A stretch of DNA of 30,949 bases, taken from NCBI GenBank assembly GCA_052170475.1, contig JBQNAL010000021.1, positions 1-30,949 on the forward strand. The letters run 5' to 3'. Below are positions 8,114 through 18,420 of the stretch, piece after piece (position 1 is the stretch's first letter; each line of letters begins with the position of its first letter). The notes under the pieces were generated by a model, which saw only the letters and a list, made by a program, of their open reading frames with translations, ran no database searches and was not told the origin of the DNA. Source of the DNA: CAJPQU01 sp052170475. GTDB lineage: Bacteria > Bacillota > Negativicutes > Selenomonadales > Selenomonadaceae. The position numbers were made by a program, and so were the translations under genes.

Positions 8114-9448
8114 TCATTTCAGGGTACTATCGGAATGAAGCTCTCGCCCGACGCTTTCAGAGGAGCGCAGCGTTTCTAAGAGCTTCATGACCTCTCGGGT
8201 GAGTTTTTTCGGATCGTGGTGGCCGGGATCCGTGGCACTCACGATGTCGGCGGGGATGACGCCCACGCCCAGCTGGTTGAGGGCGGCGGTATCCACCTTC
8301 ACCGGGTACGCCCCTTGCGCCGCGTAGGCGGCGGTAGTGAGAGGGGGGACTTTCGCGGCGTTCACCAAGGCGTAATCCACGACGCCCTTTCCCGCATGGT
8401 CGAGGATGGCCTTGACGTGCTGTGCGGCCGTGTAGTCATCGGTTTCCCCCGGCTGGGTCATGACGTTGCAGATGTAGATCTTGACGGCGCGGCTCTTTCG
8501 GAGCGCGTCCGCCATGCCGTCCACCAAGAGGTTCGGCATGACGCTCGTATAGAGGCTGCCCGGCCCTAAGAGGATGATGTCGGCCGCGAGAATGGCGTCG
8601 AGCGCCGACTGTACGGGGGCGGCGTGGCGAGGGTAGAGGGAGACGCGGCGGATGCGCTTTTTCGCTTCGGGGATGTGCGACTCGCCCTCTACCACCGTGC
8701 CGTCGGTCATGAGGGCGTCGAGGCGGACGGGGGCGTTGCTCGCCGGGATGACGCGCCCTTTGACCGCCAAGACCTTGGAGGATTCCTTGAGCGCCGTCTC
8801 CATATCGCCGGTGACCTCGTTCATGGCGGCGATGAAGAGATTGCCGAAGCTGTGTCCGGCGAGTTCTCCATCCCCCTCAAAGCGGTACTGAAAGAGCTTT
8901 TCCATGAGGGGTTCCGTGTCCGCCAGAGCGACTAAGCAATTTCGCATATCTCCCGGGGGGAGGATGCCAAGATCGGAGCGCAGTCGCCCGGAGGAGCCGC
9001 CGTCATCCGCGACCGTCACCACTGCCGTGACGTTGCTGGTGGCCTCCTTGAGTCCGCGCAGGAGGACGGAAAGACCGTGGCCGCCGCCGATGACCGTCAC
9101 CGAGGGGCCGCTCTCCAGGCGGCGCTTTTCGTAGATGAGATCCACCAAGCGGCCGGAATTTTCCGGCACAAGCACCATGATGAGGGAGCGGATGACAAAG
9201 CGGGTGGCGATGAGCATGATGGAGAGGCCGACGACGACGACCGCCGTCCCCGCCAAGGCCGTGGCGGCGTAATCGTAGGAGCCGCGCCAGTTGTAGACGA
9301 AGCGGAAGATCGCTTCCTCGATGGCGTCCAAATACTTATAGTTAAAGATGAGCGCCAGACCAAGGCTGACGAGCATGACGCCCGCCGCGAAAAGCAGCAG
9401 CCAGCGCTTAAATTTCATGCCGGGATAGAGCCATTTCAATAAGTGCAT
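8114..9448 (-). CDS. yvcK: YvcK/CofD-like gluconeogenesis factor with N-terminal membrane anchor
   Basis: The protein has 444 residues. The CofD-like Rossmann domain starts at about 115 with VIGGGHGLSVLLRGLK (GGGHG 121-125), then ADDGGSSGRLR (147-157) and PPGDMRN (164-170). YvcK binds UDP-sugars and is needed for growth on gluconeogenic carbon and for cell shape, linking metabolism to peptidoglycan synthesis. Unlike the roughly 320-residue Bacillus protein, it carries about 110 extra N-terminal residues with two hydrophobic segments (about 15-36 and 62-84), so it should be membrane-attached. The gene lies 34 nt downstream of rapZ and ends 31 nt before whiA. Confidence 0.96.
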   Translation of the reverse strand: MHLLKWLYPGMKFKRWLLLFAAGVMLVSLGLALIFNYKYLDAIEEAIFRFVYNWRGSYDYAATALAGTAVVVVGLSIMLIATRFVIRSLIMVLVPENSGRLVDLIYEKRRLESGPSVTVIGGGHGLSVLLRGLKEATSNVTAVVTVADDGGSSGRLRSDLGILPPGDMRNCLVALADTEPLMEKLFQYRFEGDGELAGHSFGNLFIAAMNEVTGDMETALKESSKVLAVKGRVIPASNAPVRLDALMTDGTVVEGESHIPEAKKRIRRVSLYPRHAAPVQSALDAILAADIILLGPGSLYTSVMPNLLVDGMADALRKSRAVKIYICNVMTQPGETDDYTAAQHVKAILDHAGKGVVDYALVNAAKVPPLTTAAYAAQGAYPVKVDTAALNQLGVGVIPADIVSATDPGHHDPKKLTREVMKLLETLRSSESVGRELHSDSTLK

Positions 9449-9482
9449 GATGGGATCCTCCCCGCCATGGGGGTGCTTTTTC

Positions 9483-10388
9483 TCATGGCCGTTCGCCCTC
9501 GGTCAGCGGGGCGGGATGGTTTTTCGTGAGGTCGCGGTGTTCCAAGGTGGCCTGCCAGCCGCGGTTTCCCAAAAAGTCAAAGATGTGCCGGGCAATGTAG
9601 ACGGAGCGGTGCATCCCGCCCGTGCAGCCGATGGCGATGACGAATTGGGTCTTCCCCTCCTTGATGTACTGGGGGATGAGAAAATCCATGAGATCGTCCA
9701 GTTTTGCGGTAAATTCTCGGGTCGCCGGCCACTTGGCGATGTACTCCGCCACCTCCGGCACTTCGCCGCTCTTATCGCGCAGGGCGTCAATGTAGAAGGG
9801 ATTGGGGAGAAAGCGCACGTCAAGCACCATGTCGGCGTCCCGCGGCACCCCGTGCTTAAAACCGAAGGAAAGGATGTTGATTCCCATGGCGCTCCCCTCG
9901 GCGCTCGAAAAGAGGGCGAGAATCTTCTTCTTGAGATCCGCCTTGCGGAGCGTCGAGGTGTCAATGATGTAGGTGGCCTTCTCCCGTACGTGGGCGAGCT
10001 GCTCTCTTTCCCTTCGGATGCCATCGGAGAGGCGGGCGTTCGGCGCCAAGGGGTGACGGCGGCGCGTCTCCTTGTAGCGGCGGATGATGGATTCATCGTC
10101 CGCATCCATGAAGAGGAGTTCGTATTTTTGACCCGCCTTGTCCATGTCCTCTAAGACGTGGAGAAATGTATCGAAAAATTCCCGGCTGCGCGTGTCCACG
10201 ACGAGTACCACTCGGGCGATATGCCCCGCTGAATGGGCGCACAGCTCGGCGAATTTCGGGATGAAGACCGGCGGCAGATTGTCTACGCAAAAGAAGCCCA
10301 AATCCTCCAAATGGCGGCAGGCCTCTGTTTTTCCGCCCCCCGACATGCCGGTCACGATGACGAAACGATAGGCGTTTTCCTGTTCCAT
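9483..10388 (-). CDS. rapZ: RapZ/YvcJ nucleotide-binding protein
   Basis: With the start chosen here the protein has 301 residues. The P-loop is GMSGGGKT (14-21). FGFKHG (175-180) and the C-terminal GCTGGMHRSV (254-263) are family hallmarks. In E. coli RapZ delivers the sRNA GlmZ to RNase E to tune glucosamine-6-phosphate synthesis. In Firmicutes YvcJ is a nucleotide-binding partner of the yvcK cluster with a less clear role. An ATG 18 nt further upstream (10406) is in frame, but GGAGGTGGC lies between the two ATGs at correct distance from 10388, which decides the start. It is the first gene of its operon, behind a good promoter. Confidence 0.96.
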   Translation of the reverse strand: MEQENAYRFVIVTGMSGGGKTEACRHLEDLGFFCVDNLPPVFIPKFAELCAHSAGHIARVVLVVDTRSREFFDTFLHVLEDMDKAGQKYELLFMDADDESIIRRYKETRRRHPLAPNARLSDGIRREREQLAHVREKATYIIDTSTLRKADLKKKILALFSSAEGSAMGINILSFGFKHGVPRDADMVLDVRFLPNPFYIDALRDKSGEVPEVAEYIAKWPATREFTAKLDDLMDFLIPQYIKEGKTQFVIAIGCTGGMHRSVYIARHIFDFLGNRGWQATLEHRDLTKNHPAPLTEGERP

Positions 10389-10431
10389 GCGCCACCTCCG
10401 AAACATACGACATGAGAATCCTTATCTCTTC

Positions 10432-10460
10432 ATTATACACGCTGACCATAAGGGGCGCAA
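10432..10460 (-). promoter_or_regulatory. Promoter of the rapZ-yvcK-whiA operon
   Basis: On the minus strand TTGCGC (10455-10460) and TATAAT (10432-10437) are separated by 17 bp, with rapZ starting 43 nt downstream. Confidence 0.72.
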
Positions 10461-10510
10461 ATTTCCCGAGGAAAATGAAGCGGCTGACCTATGGTGGGCG
10501 GTACGCGCAT

Positions 10511-10551
10511 GGGGGTGCTGGGGGTGCTGGGGGTACATGGCGGGGGCGGGG
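10511..10551 (+). other. G-quadruplex-forming motif
   Basis: Five G-runs lie on the plus strand at 10511-10515, 10520-10524, 10529-10533, 10542-10546 and 10548-10551, separated by loops of 4, 4, 8 and 1 nt. The first three runs form a 9-bp tandem repeat (GGGGGTGCT). This meets the usual four-run rule. Folding is not demonstrated. Confidence 0.7.
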
Positions 10552-10573
10552 AGGAAAAAGTGAGGCTCCGTTT

Positions 10574-10671
10574 TGTGGATAATGTGGACAACTTAGTGGA
10601 TAACTCAAGATGGGAGGATTTTTATTTGTCAATCCCCAAGATTTTGTAGCGGTGGACAAAGGTTATCCACA
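10574..10671. other. Cluster of five DnaA-box-like 9-mers
   Basis: Two exact matches to TTATCCACA occur: as TGTGGATAA at 10574-10582 and directly at 10663-10671. Three near matches are TGTGGACAA (10583-10591, abutting the first), AGTGGATAA (10595-10603) and GGTGGACAA (10651-10659). Between the groups is a T-rich stretch (10618-10650). The 302-nt gap between rapZ and the CYTH gene otherwise holds only the rapZ promoter and the G-quadruplex motif. No dnaA, dnaN or rpmH is nearby, so this is either a DnaA-titrating or regulatory cluster or an origin-like element. The role is inferred. Confidence 0.6.
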
Positions 10672-10690
10672 AAATTTGTGCGTAAGTCGT

Positions 10691-11161
10691 TTAGCCCTTG
10701 CCCCACGCGCGATAGGGGTGCGTGATGAGATTGGCGTTGTAGTAGCGGGGGTCGTCGGAGACTTCCGCGCCTAACCATGGGGGGCGGGCAAAGGGGGCGT
10801 CTTCTTGGGGAAGCTCGATCTCCGCGACGATGAGTCCCTCGTTTTCTCCGAAAAAGCAGTCGATCTCAAAGCGGTGCGCCCCTGCCGGCTCGAGGTAGCG
10901 CACCTTTTCGATGAGGGGCGCTTGGCAAAATGCGAGGAGCGCTTCGGCGTCGGAGAAGGGGATCTCGTACTCAAATTCCGCCCGCGTGATGCCGATGGTG
11001 CGCCCCTTGAGGGTCAAAAAGGCGCGGTCGTCCTGCGTGCGGATCCGCACCAAAAGTTCTCCCGCCTGTGGCAGATACCCCTGCCGAATCTTCGTGCCAT
11101 GCCCCGTTGGCTGCCACGCTTCTTTTTTGACTAAAAATTTCCGTTCGATCTCCTGTCCCAT
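10691..11161 (-). CDS. CYTH-domain (triphosphate tunnel metalloenzyme) protein
   Basis: The 156-residue protein opens with the signature ExExK as EIERKFLVK (4-12). Alternating charged strands follow as in the tunnel fold (LLVRIRTQ, AFLTLKGR, RAEFEYEIP, HRFEIDCFFGENEGLIVAEIELP). Bacterial relatives of this length hydrolyse inorganic triphosphate or, as class IV cyclases, make cAMP; sequence does not decide which. The ATG follows GGGAGGAAAA. A possible -10 (TATAAT on the minus strand, 11284-11289) lies in the region shared with the divergent LCP gene. Its stop adjoins the DnaA-box cluster. Confidence 0.92.
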   Translation of the reverse strand: MGQEIERKFLVKKEAWQPTGHGTKIRQGYLPQAGELLVRIRTQDDRAFLTLKGRTIGITRAEFEYEIPFSDAEALLAFCQAPLIEKVRYLEPAGAHRFEIDCFFGENEGLIVAEIELPQEDAPFARPPWLGAEVSDDPRYYNANLITHPYRAWGKG

Positions 11162-11326
11162 CGTTTTTCCTCCCTTGCGCCCGATGCGGCACGGTATTGA
11201 TGGATGATCCTTCCCCGCGAAATTCAGCCTGCGCTCCGCTTGCCTTCCGCACGCGGGGTGAGATATATGCTCACTAAGCCTCCATTATACTATACTTTTC
11301 GTGGTTTTACGAAAACGGAAATATCA

Positions 11327-11355
11327 TTGCATTCTCCTGATGGCTCTTTTATAAT
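11327..11355 (+). promoter_or_regulatory. Promoter of the LCP-family gene
   Basis: TTGCAT (11327-11332) and TATAAT (11350-11355) are separated by 17 bp and lie 38 nt upstream of the TTG start codon. Confidence 0.75.
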
Positions 11356-11393
11356 GAACGAGGGTTTATTTTTTATAGAAAGAAGATATTCCA

Positions 11394-12854
11394 TTGGCAA
11401 AAGCGGATTGGTATGAGCGCCGGAAGAAGGCGAAGAAAAAAAATAGTTACCTTTGGATCTGGATCCTGCTGACGTTGGCCTTTTTGGCGGCGGTGGGGAC
11501 GGGGATGCTCCTCGCGTCGAGCAGCCTCTTCGATAAGCCAAAGCGCGTGACCCGCGTGGATCGCCCGAATGAAACGCTTTTGGTGGCGACGGATAAGACC
11601 ACGGTGATGATCATGGGCGTCGATGAGCGCGACGATGATGTGGGGCGCTCGGACACGCTGATGGTGGCGACCGTGGACCCCAAAAAAAAGCAGGTGTCGC
11701 TCCTCTCCATTCCCCGGGATACCCGCGCCCTTTTGCAGGGAAGCTACGATAAGATCAATTCTGCTTACGCATACGGCGGGTGGAAGCTCACGCGGGACGT
11801 GGTGGAGGATCTTCTCGATACGCCGATCGATCACTATGTCCTCATCAACACGCGCTCTTTCCCTCGGATCATCGACGCGATCGGCGGGATCGATCTCTAT
11901 GTGGAGTCGCGGATGTACTATGTGGACGAATGGGACGATGCCGTACCCGGTGGGCTGGTCATCGACCTCTACCCCGGGATGCAGCACATGGACGGCGTCA
12001 CCGCGATGTCCTACGTGCGCTATCGGGATGAGGAGGGGGACATCGGCCGCATCGAGCGGCAGCAGCGCTTCATGCGGGCGGTGATGGAGCAGGTGACGTC
12101 TCCTGCCATCGTCACGAAGCTCCCCAATGTGATTCGCGAATGCATGGGGGCGGTGGAGACGGATCTGTCGTTTCGCCAGCTTTTGGAGCTGGCGGGGTCG
12201 CTCAAGGAGGCGCAGGGGAATGGGCTGCGGGCGGCCATGCTGCCGGGGCGTCCCGTCTATATTGACGAGGTGAGCTATTGGATTCCCGATCTCATGGAGA
12301 CGCGCACCCATATGGCCTCTACGCTTGGGATCACGATGAGCCAGAAGGCGCGCTCCGAAATGGAGCGGGAGCAGCGCGAATACGAGGCTTCCATCCCCAG
12401 CACTGCGCGGGAGGCGCCCCCGGAAGATGCGTCGCTTCGCCGACCGTCTGGCCAGCGAGATCCTTTGACCTTGCCGCGCCCCTCGCTTCCCCTTCCCGTG
12501 CCGTCTGCGGCCGGACGCACGACAGCGCCGCAAGGCGTTCCCCAAGGCAATGGGACGACGCCTTCGCGGCGGGAAGAGGCTGGGGAACGCGAGCCGTCGT
12601 CCCCACGCGAAGAGACGGCGACGGAGGCAGGGCGTGCGGCAAGCGAGGAACACCAAGAGGCGGCACCGCCGCCCATTCGCCCGAGCTGGGCGGAGACGGA
12701 GGGGAATGGGCCGCGCCCCGGCGGGGATCTCGCGCGGACGCCTCCCGGGGAAGCGGAGAGCGCTGCGCCAGAGGCGCCCGCCGCGCCGCCGGCGCCTGCC
12801 CGCCCCGCCGCGCCCGCTGCACCGAGCATGGGGAGCAGCGGCAAAGGACAATGA
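11394..12854 (+). CDS. LytR-CpsA-Psr (LCP) family cell-wall glycopolymer ligase with long Pro/Ala tail
   Basis: The 486-residue protein has a Lys/Arg-rich cytoplasmic tip, one membrane segment (about 19-41) and an extracellular LCP domain (about 68-230). IMGVDERDDDVGRSDTLMVATVDP and LLSIPRDTR supply the conserved Asp and Arg residues that bind the polyprenyl pyrophosphate substrate. LCP enzymes transfer lipid-linked glycans to peptidoglycan or protein. From about 333 to the end the protein is low-complexity, rich in Pro, Ala, Glu, Arg and Ser, a feature not needed for catalysis and perhaps wall-spanning. The start is TTG with a weak AGAAAGAAG site. It is transcribed alone and ends at a strong terminator. 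Confidence 0.92.
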   Translation: MAKADWYERRKKAKKKNSYLWIWILLTLAFLAAVGTGMLLASSSLFDKPKRVTRVDRPNETLLVATDKTTVMIMGVDERDDDVGRSDTLMVATVDPKKKQVSLLSIPRDTRALLQGSYDKINSAYAYGGWKLTRDVVEDLLDTPIDHYVLINTRSFPRIIDAIGGIDLYVESRMYYVDEWDDAVPGGLVIDLYPGMQHMDGVTAMSYVRYRDEEGDIGRIERQQRFMRAVMEQVTSPAIVTKLPNVIRECMGAVETDLSFRQLLELAGSLKEAQGNGLRAAMLPGRPVYIDEVSYWIPDLMETRTHMASTLGITMSQKARSEMEREQREYEASIPSTAREAPPEDASLRRPSGQRDPLTLPRPSLPLPVPSAAGRTTAPQGVPQGNGTTPSRREEAGEREPSSPREETATEAGRAASEEHQEAAPPPIRPSWAETEGNGPRPGGDLARTPPGEAESAAPEAPAAPPAPARPAAPAAPSMGSSGKGQ

Positions 12855-12867
12855 CCGATCGACTGGC

Positions 12868-12913
12868 AAAAAACGTCGCCCACGAGGGAGTCTCCCACGT
12901 GGGCGGCGTTTTT
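12868..12913 (+). terminator. Intrinsic terminator of the LCP gene
   Basis: A 16-bp stem with one wobble pair (12869-12884 with 12898-12913) ends in GTTTTT. It lies 14 nt past the stop codon. The A-run on the left arm may let it act in both directions. Confidence 0.88.
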
Positions 12914-12965
12914 CGCTCTCTTTCTCCTTCGACCCGCCGCCATGGTGCAGGGCGGGCGGCGAACA

Positions 12966-12994
12966 TTGAATCGCAGGGCGTTTTTTGCTATGAT
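12966..12994 (+). promoter_or_regulatory. Promoter of the efflux operon
   Basis: TTGAAT (12966-12971) and TATGAT (12989-12994) are separated by 17 bp, with the first gene of the operon 71 nt downstream. Confidence 0.65.
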
Positions 12995-13064
12995 AGGAGA
13001 GAGGAGATAGGCGGCGCAAAGGGTCGCGTGCGTATGTGGGAAAGAAATGGCGAGGTGATGGGGC

Positions 13065-14060
13065 ATGAACAGGAAGGCGGCGGCGTTTCTTTTGGTGGCG
13101 CTCGTTTCTTTGGGCGGCTGGCTTTTCTATCAAGCGAGGGAGCGGGCGGCGGCGGAGCGCGTCGCTCGGGAGCTGACCCTCTACGGCAACGTGGACGTGC
13201 GGGAGATCACCCTCGCCTTTCGCGGCAGCGACCGCATCGCCGAGCTGACGGCGGAGGAGGGCGACGCGGTAAAAAAAGGACAGCGGCTCGGTCGCTTGGA
13301 GGACGCAGAGCTGCGCCTTTTCCTTGCCAAGACGAAAGCGCAGGTGGAAGCGCAGAGGGCGGCCGTGGACATGCTGCACCATGGCTCGCGTCCCGAGGAC
13401 ATCGCGGCGGCCGAGGGGGCGCTCTTGGCCGCCGAGGCGCGGGCGGCCTTTACCGCTGATGTCGCTCGCCGCCGCCAAGCGATCTATGACGAGGTGGGGG
13501 GCGTGAGCCGTCAGGAGCTCGACAGCGCCCGCACGCAGGCCGATGAGGCCGACGGCGCGCTCCAAAGGGCGCGGGAGACCTACGAAAAGGCCGTAGCGGG
13601 GCCGAGGGCGGAGGAAGTAACGGCGGGGGAAGCGCAGCTCGCGGCGCTCCAAAGCGAGGCGGCGCGCCAAGAATATCTCCTCGCCCAGACGGAACTCATC
13701 GCCCCGGCGGACGGCGTCATTCGCACGCGGCTTCGGGAAGTGGGGGATATGGCATCCCCGGCGCTTCCCGTCTACACCTTGTCGCTCTTGGATAAGAAAT
13801 GGGTGCGCGTCTATGTCGGGGAGGCGGCGCTGGGCCGGATCAAAGAGGGGCAGTCCGCCCGCCTCTACATCGACAGTTTCCCGGATCAGCCCATCGACGG
13901 ACAGGTAGGCTATATCTCTTCCACGGCGGAATTTACCCCAAAAACGGTGCAGACGGAGGAGCTGCGCACCGCGCTCGTCTACGAGGTGCGGGTCTACGCG
14001 GCGGATCCGGACAATCGCCTGCGCATGGGGATGCCGGTCACGGTGAAGGTGGCGCTCTGA
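13065..14060 (+). CDS. HlyD/YbhG-type membrane fusion protein
   Basis: The 331-residue periplasmic adaptor has an N-terminal signal anchor (about 5-22). Next come a split biotinyl-lipoyl domain (GNVDVREITLAFRGSDRIAELTAEEGDAVKKGQ and APADGVIRTRLREVGDM), an Ala/Glu-rich coiled-coil hairpin (about 90-205), and a beta-barrel region containing VRVYVGEAALGRIKEGQSA. It matches the YbhG/YhiI adaptor that links an ABC-2 exporter to the outer envelope, which suits a diderm. It is the first gene of a four-gene operon with the fused ATPase and two permeases. An outer-membrane channel is not encoded here. The substrate is unknown. Confidence 0.93.
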   Translation: MNRKAAAFLLVALVSLGGWLFYQARERAAAERVARELTLYGNVDVREITLAFRGSDRIAELTAEEGDAVKKGQRLGRLEDAELRLFLAKTKAQVEAQRAAVDMLHHGSRPEDIAAAEGALLAAEARAAFTADVARRRQAIYDEVGGVSRQELDSARTQADEADGALQRARETYEKAVAGPRAEEVTAGEAQLAALQSEAARQEYLLAQTELIAPADGVIRTRLREVGDMASPALPVYTLSLLDKKWVRVYVGEAALGRIKEGQSARLYIDSFPDQPIDGQVGYISSTAEFTPKTVQTEELRTALVYEVRVYAADPDNRLRMGMPVTVKVAL

Positions 14061-14061
14061 C

Positions 14062-15870
<1,809 letters not shown>

Positions 15871-15928
15871 GGGACTTCGCCGCCGGCTCCCGACGGGCGG
15901 CGAACCGCAGGGGAAAGGAGGGACGTTC

Positions 15929-17059
15929 ATGCGCACGGCAGGTTTCTCTCGTCGCTTATGCGCCCTGGTGAAAAAAGAGTTTCTTCAACTGGGGCGGGAT
16001 CGGAGCAGCCTACTCTTGGGCGTGGCGCTGCCGCTCCTCCTCATCCTCCTCATCGGCTACGGCATCTCCCTCGACGTCAAGAACGTCCCCCTCGCCGTCG
16101 TCTTAGAGAACGCATCGCCCACTGCGCGGCGGGCGGTGCGCTTTTTGGACGGTTCCGACTACTTCTCTCCTCGCTATGTCGCGTCCTTACAGGAAGGCGA
16201 ACGCCTCCTGCGCCGTCGGGAAGCGGAAGCGATTCTCCTCTTGCCCCCGGACTTTTCCCGACAGCTCGCGCACGGCAAGGCGCGCGCCGAGGCCATTCTC
16301 TACGGCGTCAACACCACCACTGCCATGACCGCGCAGAGCTACCTTGAGGCCGGCTTCATGGCGCTGGCAGTGGAACAGGCGGCGGCGTACCCGGCTCGTC
16401 GCGCCGCTGGGTACGTCGCCGCAGAAAGCCGCATCTGGTTCAACGATGCCAACACCAGCGCGTGGTTCTTCATCCCCGGCCTCATCATGCTCATCATGAC
16501 CATCGTCGGCGTCTTTCTCACCGCCGTGGTCATGGCGCGGGAATGGGAGCGCGGCACCTTTGAATCCCTCTTCGTCACGCCCGTCGAGGCCGCTGAGCTC
16601 ATCTTGGCGAAGATGATCCCTTACTTTTGCGTCGCCATGGCGGGGATGCTCCTCTGCCTCTTGGCGGGGCGCTTCCTCTACGAACTCCCCATGCGCGGCT
16701 CCCTCCTCCTCATCTTGGGCGTCTCCATGCTCTACCTCGTCGTCGCGCTCGGCATCGGCCTCACCATCTCCGCCGTCACGAAGAACCAATTCATCGCCTG
16801 TCAAATCGCCCTCTTGGTCAGCTTCATGCCCTCCGTCATGCTCTCCGGCTTTCTCTTTGACCTCCACTCCCAGCCCCTCCCCATCCGCGTCATCAGCCAG
16901 CTTTTCCCCACCACCTACTACCTGCAGATGCTCAAATCCCTCTTCCTCTCCGGGAACGACTGGCCGATGCTCTTCAAAAACAGCCTAGTGCTCCTCGGGT
17001 ACGCCGTGTTCTTTTTGGCCTTAGCCGGGCATATCACGCGAAAGAAGGTGGAAGCGTGA
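15929..17059 (+). CDS. ABC-2 type permease (YbhS-like)
   Basis: The 376-residue integral membrane protein has one N-terminal segment (about 28-45) after KKEFLQLGRDRSSLL, a large extracytoplasmic domain (about 46-180), and five further hydrophobic segments (about 180-370). It contains the ABC-2 pattern REWERGTFESLFVTPV, the coupling element that contacts the ATPase. Its start follows GGAAAGGAGGG. It overlaps the next permease gene by 4 nt (GTGA), and the two probably form a heterodimer. The substrate is not evident; drugs, dyes or lipids are handled by relatives. Confidence 0.93.
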   Translation: MRTAGFSRRLCALVKKEFLQLGRDRSSLLLGVALPLLLILLIGYGISLDVKNVPLAVVLENASPTARRAVRFLDGSDYFSPRYVASLQEGERLLRRREAEAILLLPPDFSRQLAHGKARAEAILYGVNTTTAMTAQSYLEAGFMALAVEQAAAYPARRAAGYVAAESRIWFNDANTSAWFFIPGLIMLIMTIVGVFLTAVVMAREWERGTFESLFVTPVEAAELILAKMIPYFCVAMAGMLLCLLAGRFLYELPMRGSLLLILGVSMLYLVVALGIGLTISAVTKNQFIACQIALLVSFMPSVMLSGFLFDLHSQPLPIRVISQLFPTTYYLQMLKSLFLSGNDWPMLFKNSLVLLGYAVFFLALAGHITRKKVEA

Positions 17060-18165
17060 GCCGTCTCGCTCTCTTTTGGCAGCACATCAAGACGATCTCG
17101 TGGAAGGAACTTTTGATCACCTTCAACAGCCCCGTGGATCGCCGCATTCTCCTCCTTCCCGTCCTCATTCAGGGATTTCTCTTCGGGTACAGCGCCACTT
17201 TCAACTTGGACAGTGCCCCCTACGCGCTCCTTGACATGAGCCAAAGCGCCGCCTCCGCCGATCTCGCCGCCCACATCGAAGCGGCTTCCTCCCTCCAGCT
17301 CGTCCGCGTCCTCCCCAATGCTTCGGGCATCGCTGACGCCATCGACAGCGGCGATGCCATGCTGGTCGTCGTCATCCCCTCGGATTTTGCCGACAAACTC
17401 TCGCGGGGAGAAAAAAGCCCCATCCAGACCATCGCCGACGGACGCAACACCATGACCGCCGGGCTGGCGCTCGGCTACGTCAACCGCGTTGTGGCGGCAT
17501 GGAACGAAGCGCGCAACGGCACATCGGTCGAGCTTTTGACCCGCACTTGGTACAACCCCACACAGAATACCCGTTGGAACTTCCTTCCCGGGCTCATCGG
17601 CATGATCAGCTTCACGCAGGTCATCATGTTAGCGGGGCTATCCGTCGCGCGGGAGCGGGAATTGGGCACCTTCGACCAGCTTTTGGTCACGCCGCTTTCC
17701 CCTACGGAAATCCTCATCGGAAAGGCGCTCCCTCCCACCGTCATCGGCCTCTTTCAGAGCACGGCGCTCCTTCTCATCGCCCGGTTCTGGTTCGACATCC
17801 CCTTCGCCGGATCGCTCCCCCTCTTCTACCTCACCCTTCTCGTCTTCGTCCTAAGCTCCACCGGCATCGGTCTCACCATCTCCGCCATCGCCGACAACAT
17901 GCAGCAAGTTTTGGTCTACGTCTTCGTCCTGCTCCTCCCCTTGGCGCTCCTCTCCGGCATCGTCACCCCCATCCGCAACATGCCGGAGGCGCTCCAGATC
18001 CTCACCTACGCCGACCCCCTGCGCTTCGCCGTCGAAAGCATTCGCCGCATCTACTTGGAAGGCGCAGGCTTTACCGACATCGCCCCGAACTTTCTCCCCA
18101 TGCTCGCCGTCGCCGCCGTCACCCTCCCCTTGGCCGGCTGGCTCTTTCGCCATAAGACGACATGA
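17056..18165 (+). CDS. ABC-2 type permease (YbhR-like)
   Basis: The 369-residue partner permease has the same topology: ISWKELLITFNSPVDRRILLLP before the first segment, an extracytoplasmic domain (about 45-175) and a five-segment C-terminal half with RERELGTFDQLLVTPL as coupling motif. The GTG start overlaps the previous stop, so translation is coupled. It is the last gene of the operon. A GC-rich hairpin with one bulge (about 18171-18194) follows without a clear T-run, so termination there is uncertain. Confidence 0.93.
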   Translation: MSRLALFWQHIKTISWKELLITFNSPVDRRILLLPVLIQGFLFGYSATFNLDSAPYALLDMSQSAASADLAAHIEAASSLQLVRVLPNASGIADAIDSGDAMLVVVIPSDFADKLSRGEKSPIQTIADGRNTMTAGLALGYVNRVVAAWNEARNGTSVELLTRTWYNPTQNTRWNFLPGLIGMISFTQVIMLAGLSVARERELGTFDQLLVTPLSPTEILIGKALPPTVIGLFQSTALLLIARFWFDIPFAGSLPLFYLTLLVFVLSSTGIGLTISAIADNMQQVLVYVFVLLLPLALLSGIVTPIRNMPEALQILTYADPLRFAVESIRRIYLEGAGFTDIAPNFLPMLAVAAVTLPLAGWLFRHKTT

Positions 18166-18238
18166 AAAGGCCACCTCCCCGCGCTTTTGCCGCGGGAGGC
18201 ACGCGGCGCCCAGTGCGTACATGAGCGCAAAGGCGAGG

Positions 18239-18267
18239 TTTACAGACCTACGGGAGTGTGGTATACT
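18239..18267 (+). promoter_or_regulatory. Promoter of tRNA-Ser
   Basis: TTTACA (18239-18244) and TATACT (18262-18267) are separated by 17 bp. The mature tRNA begins 16 nt after the -10 element. Confidence 0.7.
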
Positions 18268-18282
18268 ATCCTCTGTTCGAAA

Positions 18283-18372
<90 letters not shown>

Positions 18373-18378
18373 AAAATC

Positions 18379-18413
18379 AAGGCTTCCGAGGATTTTCCCT
18401 CGGAAGCCTTTTT
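18379..18413 (+). terminator. Intrinsic terminator of tRNA-Ser
   Basis: An 11-bp perfect stem (18381-18391 with 18398-18408) with a 6-nt loop is followed by TTTTT, 10 nt after the CCA end. Confidence 0.93.
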
Positions 18414-18420
18414 GTATGTA

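Noticed and set aside
10389..10690. Certain replication origin oriC
   Set aside because: The DnaA-box cluster is real, but without dnaA, dnaN or rpmH nearby and without skew data an origin call is not justified.
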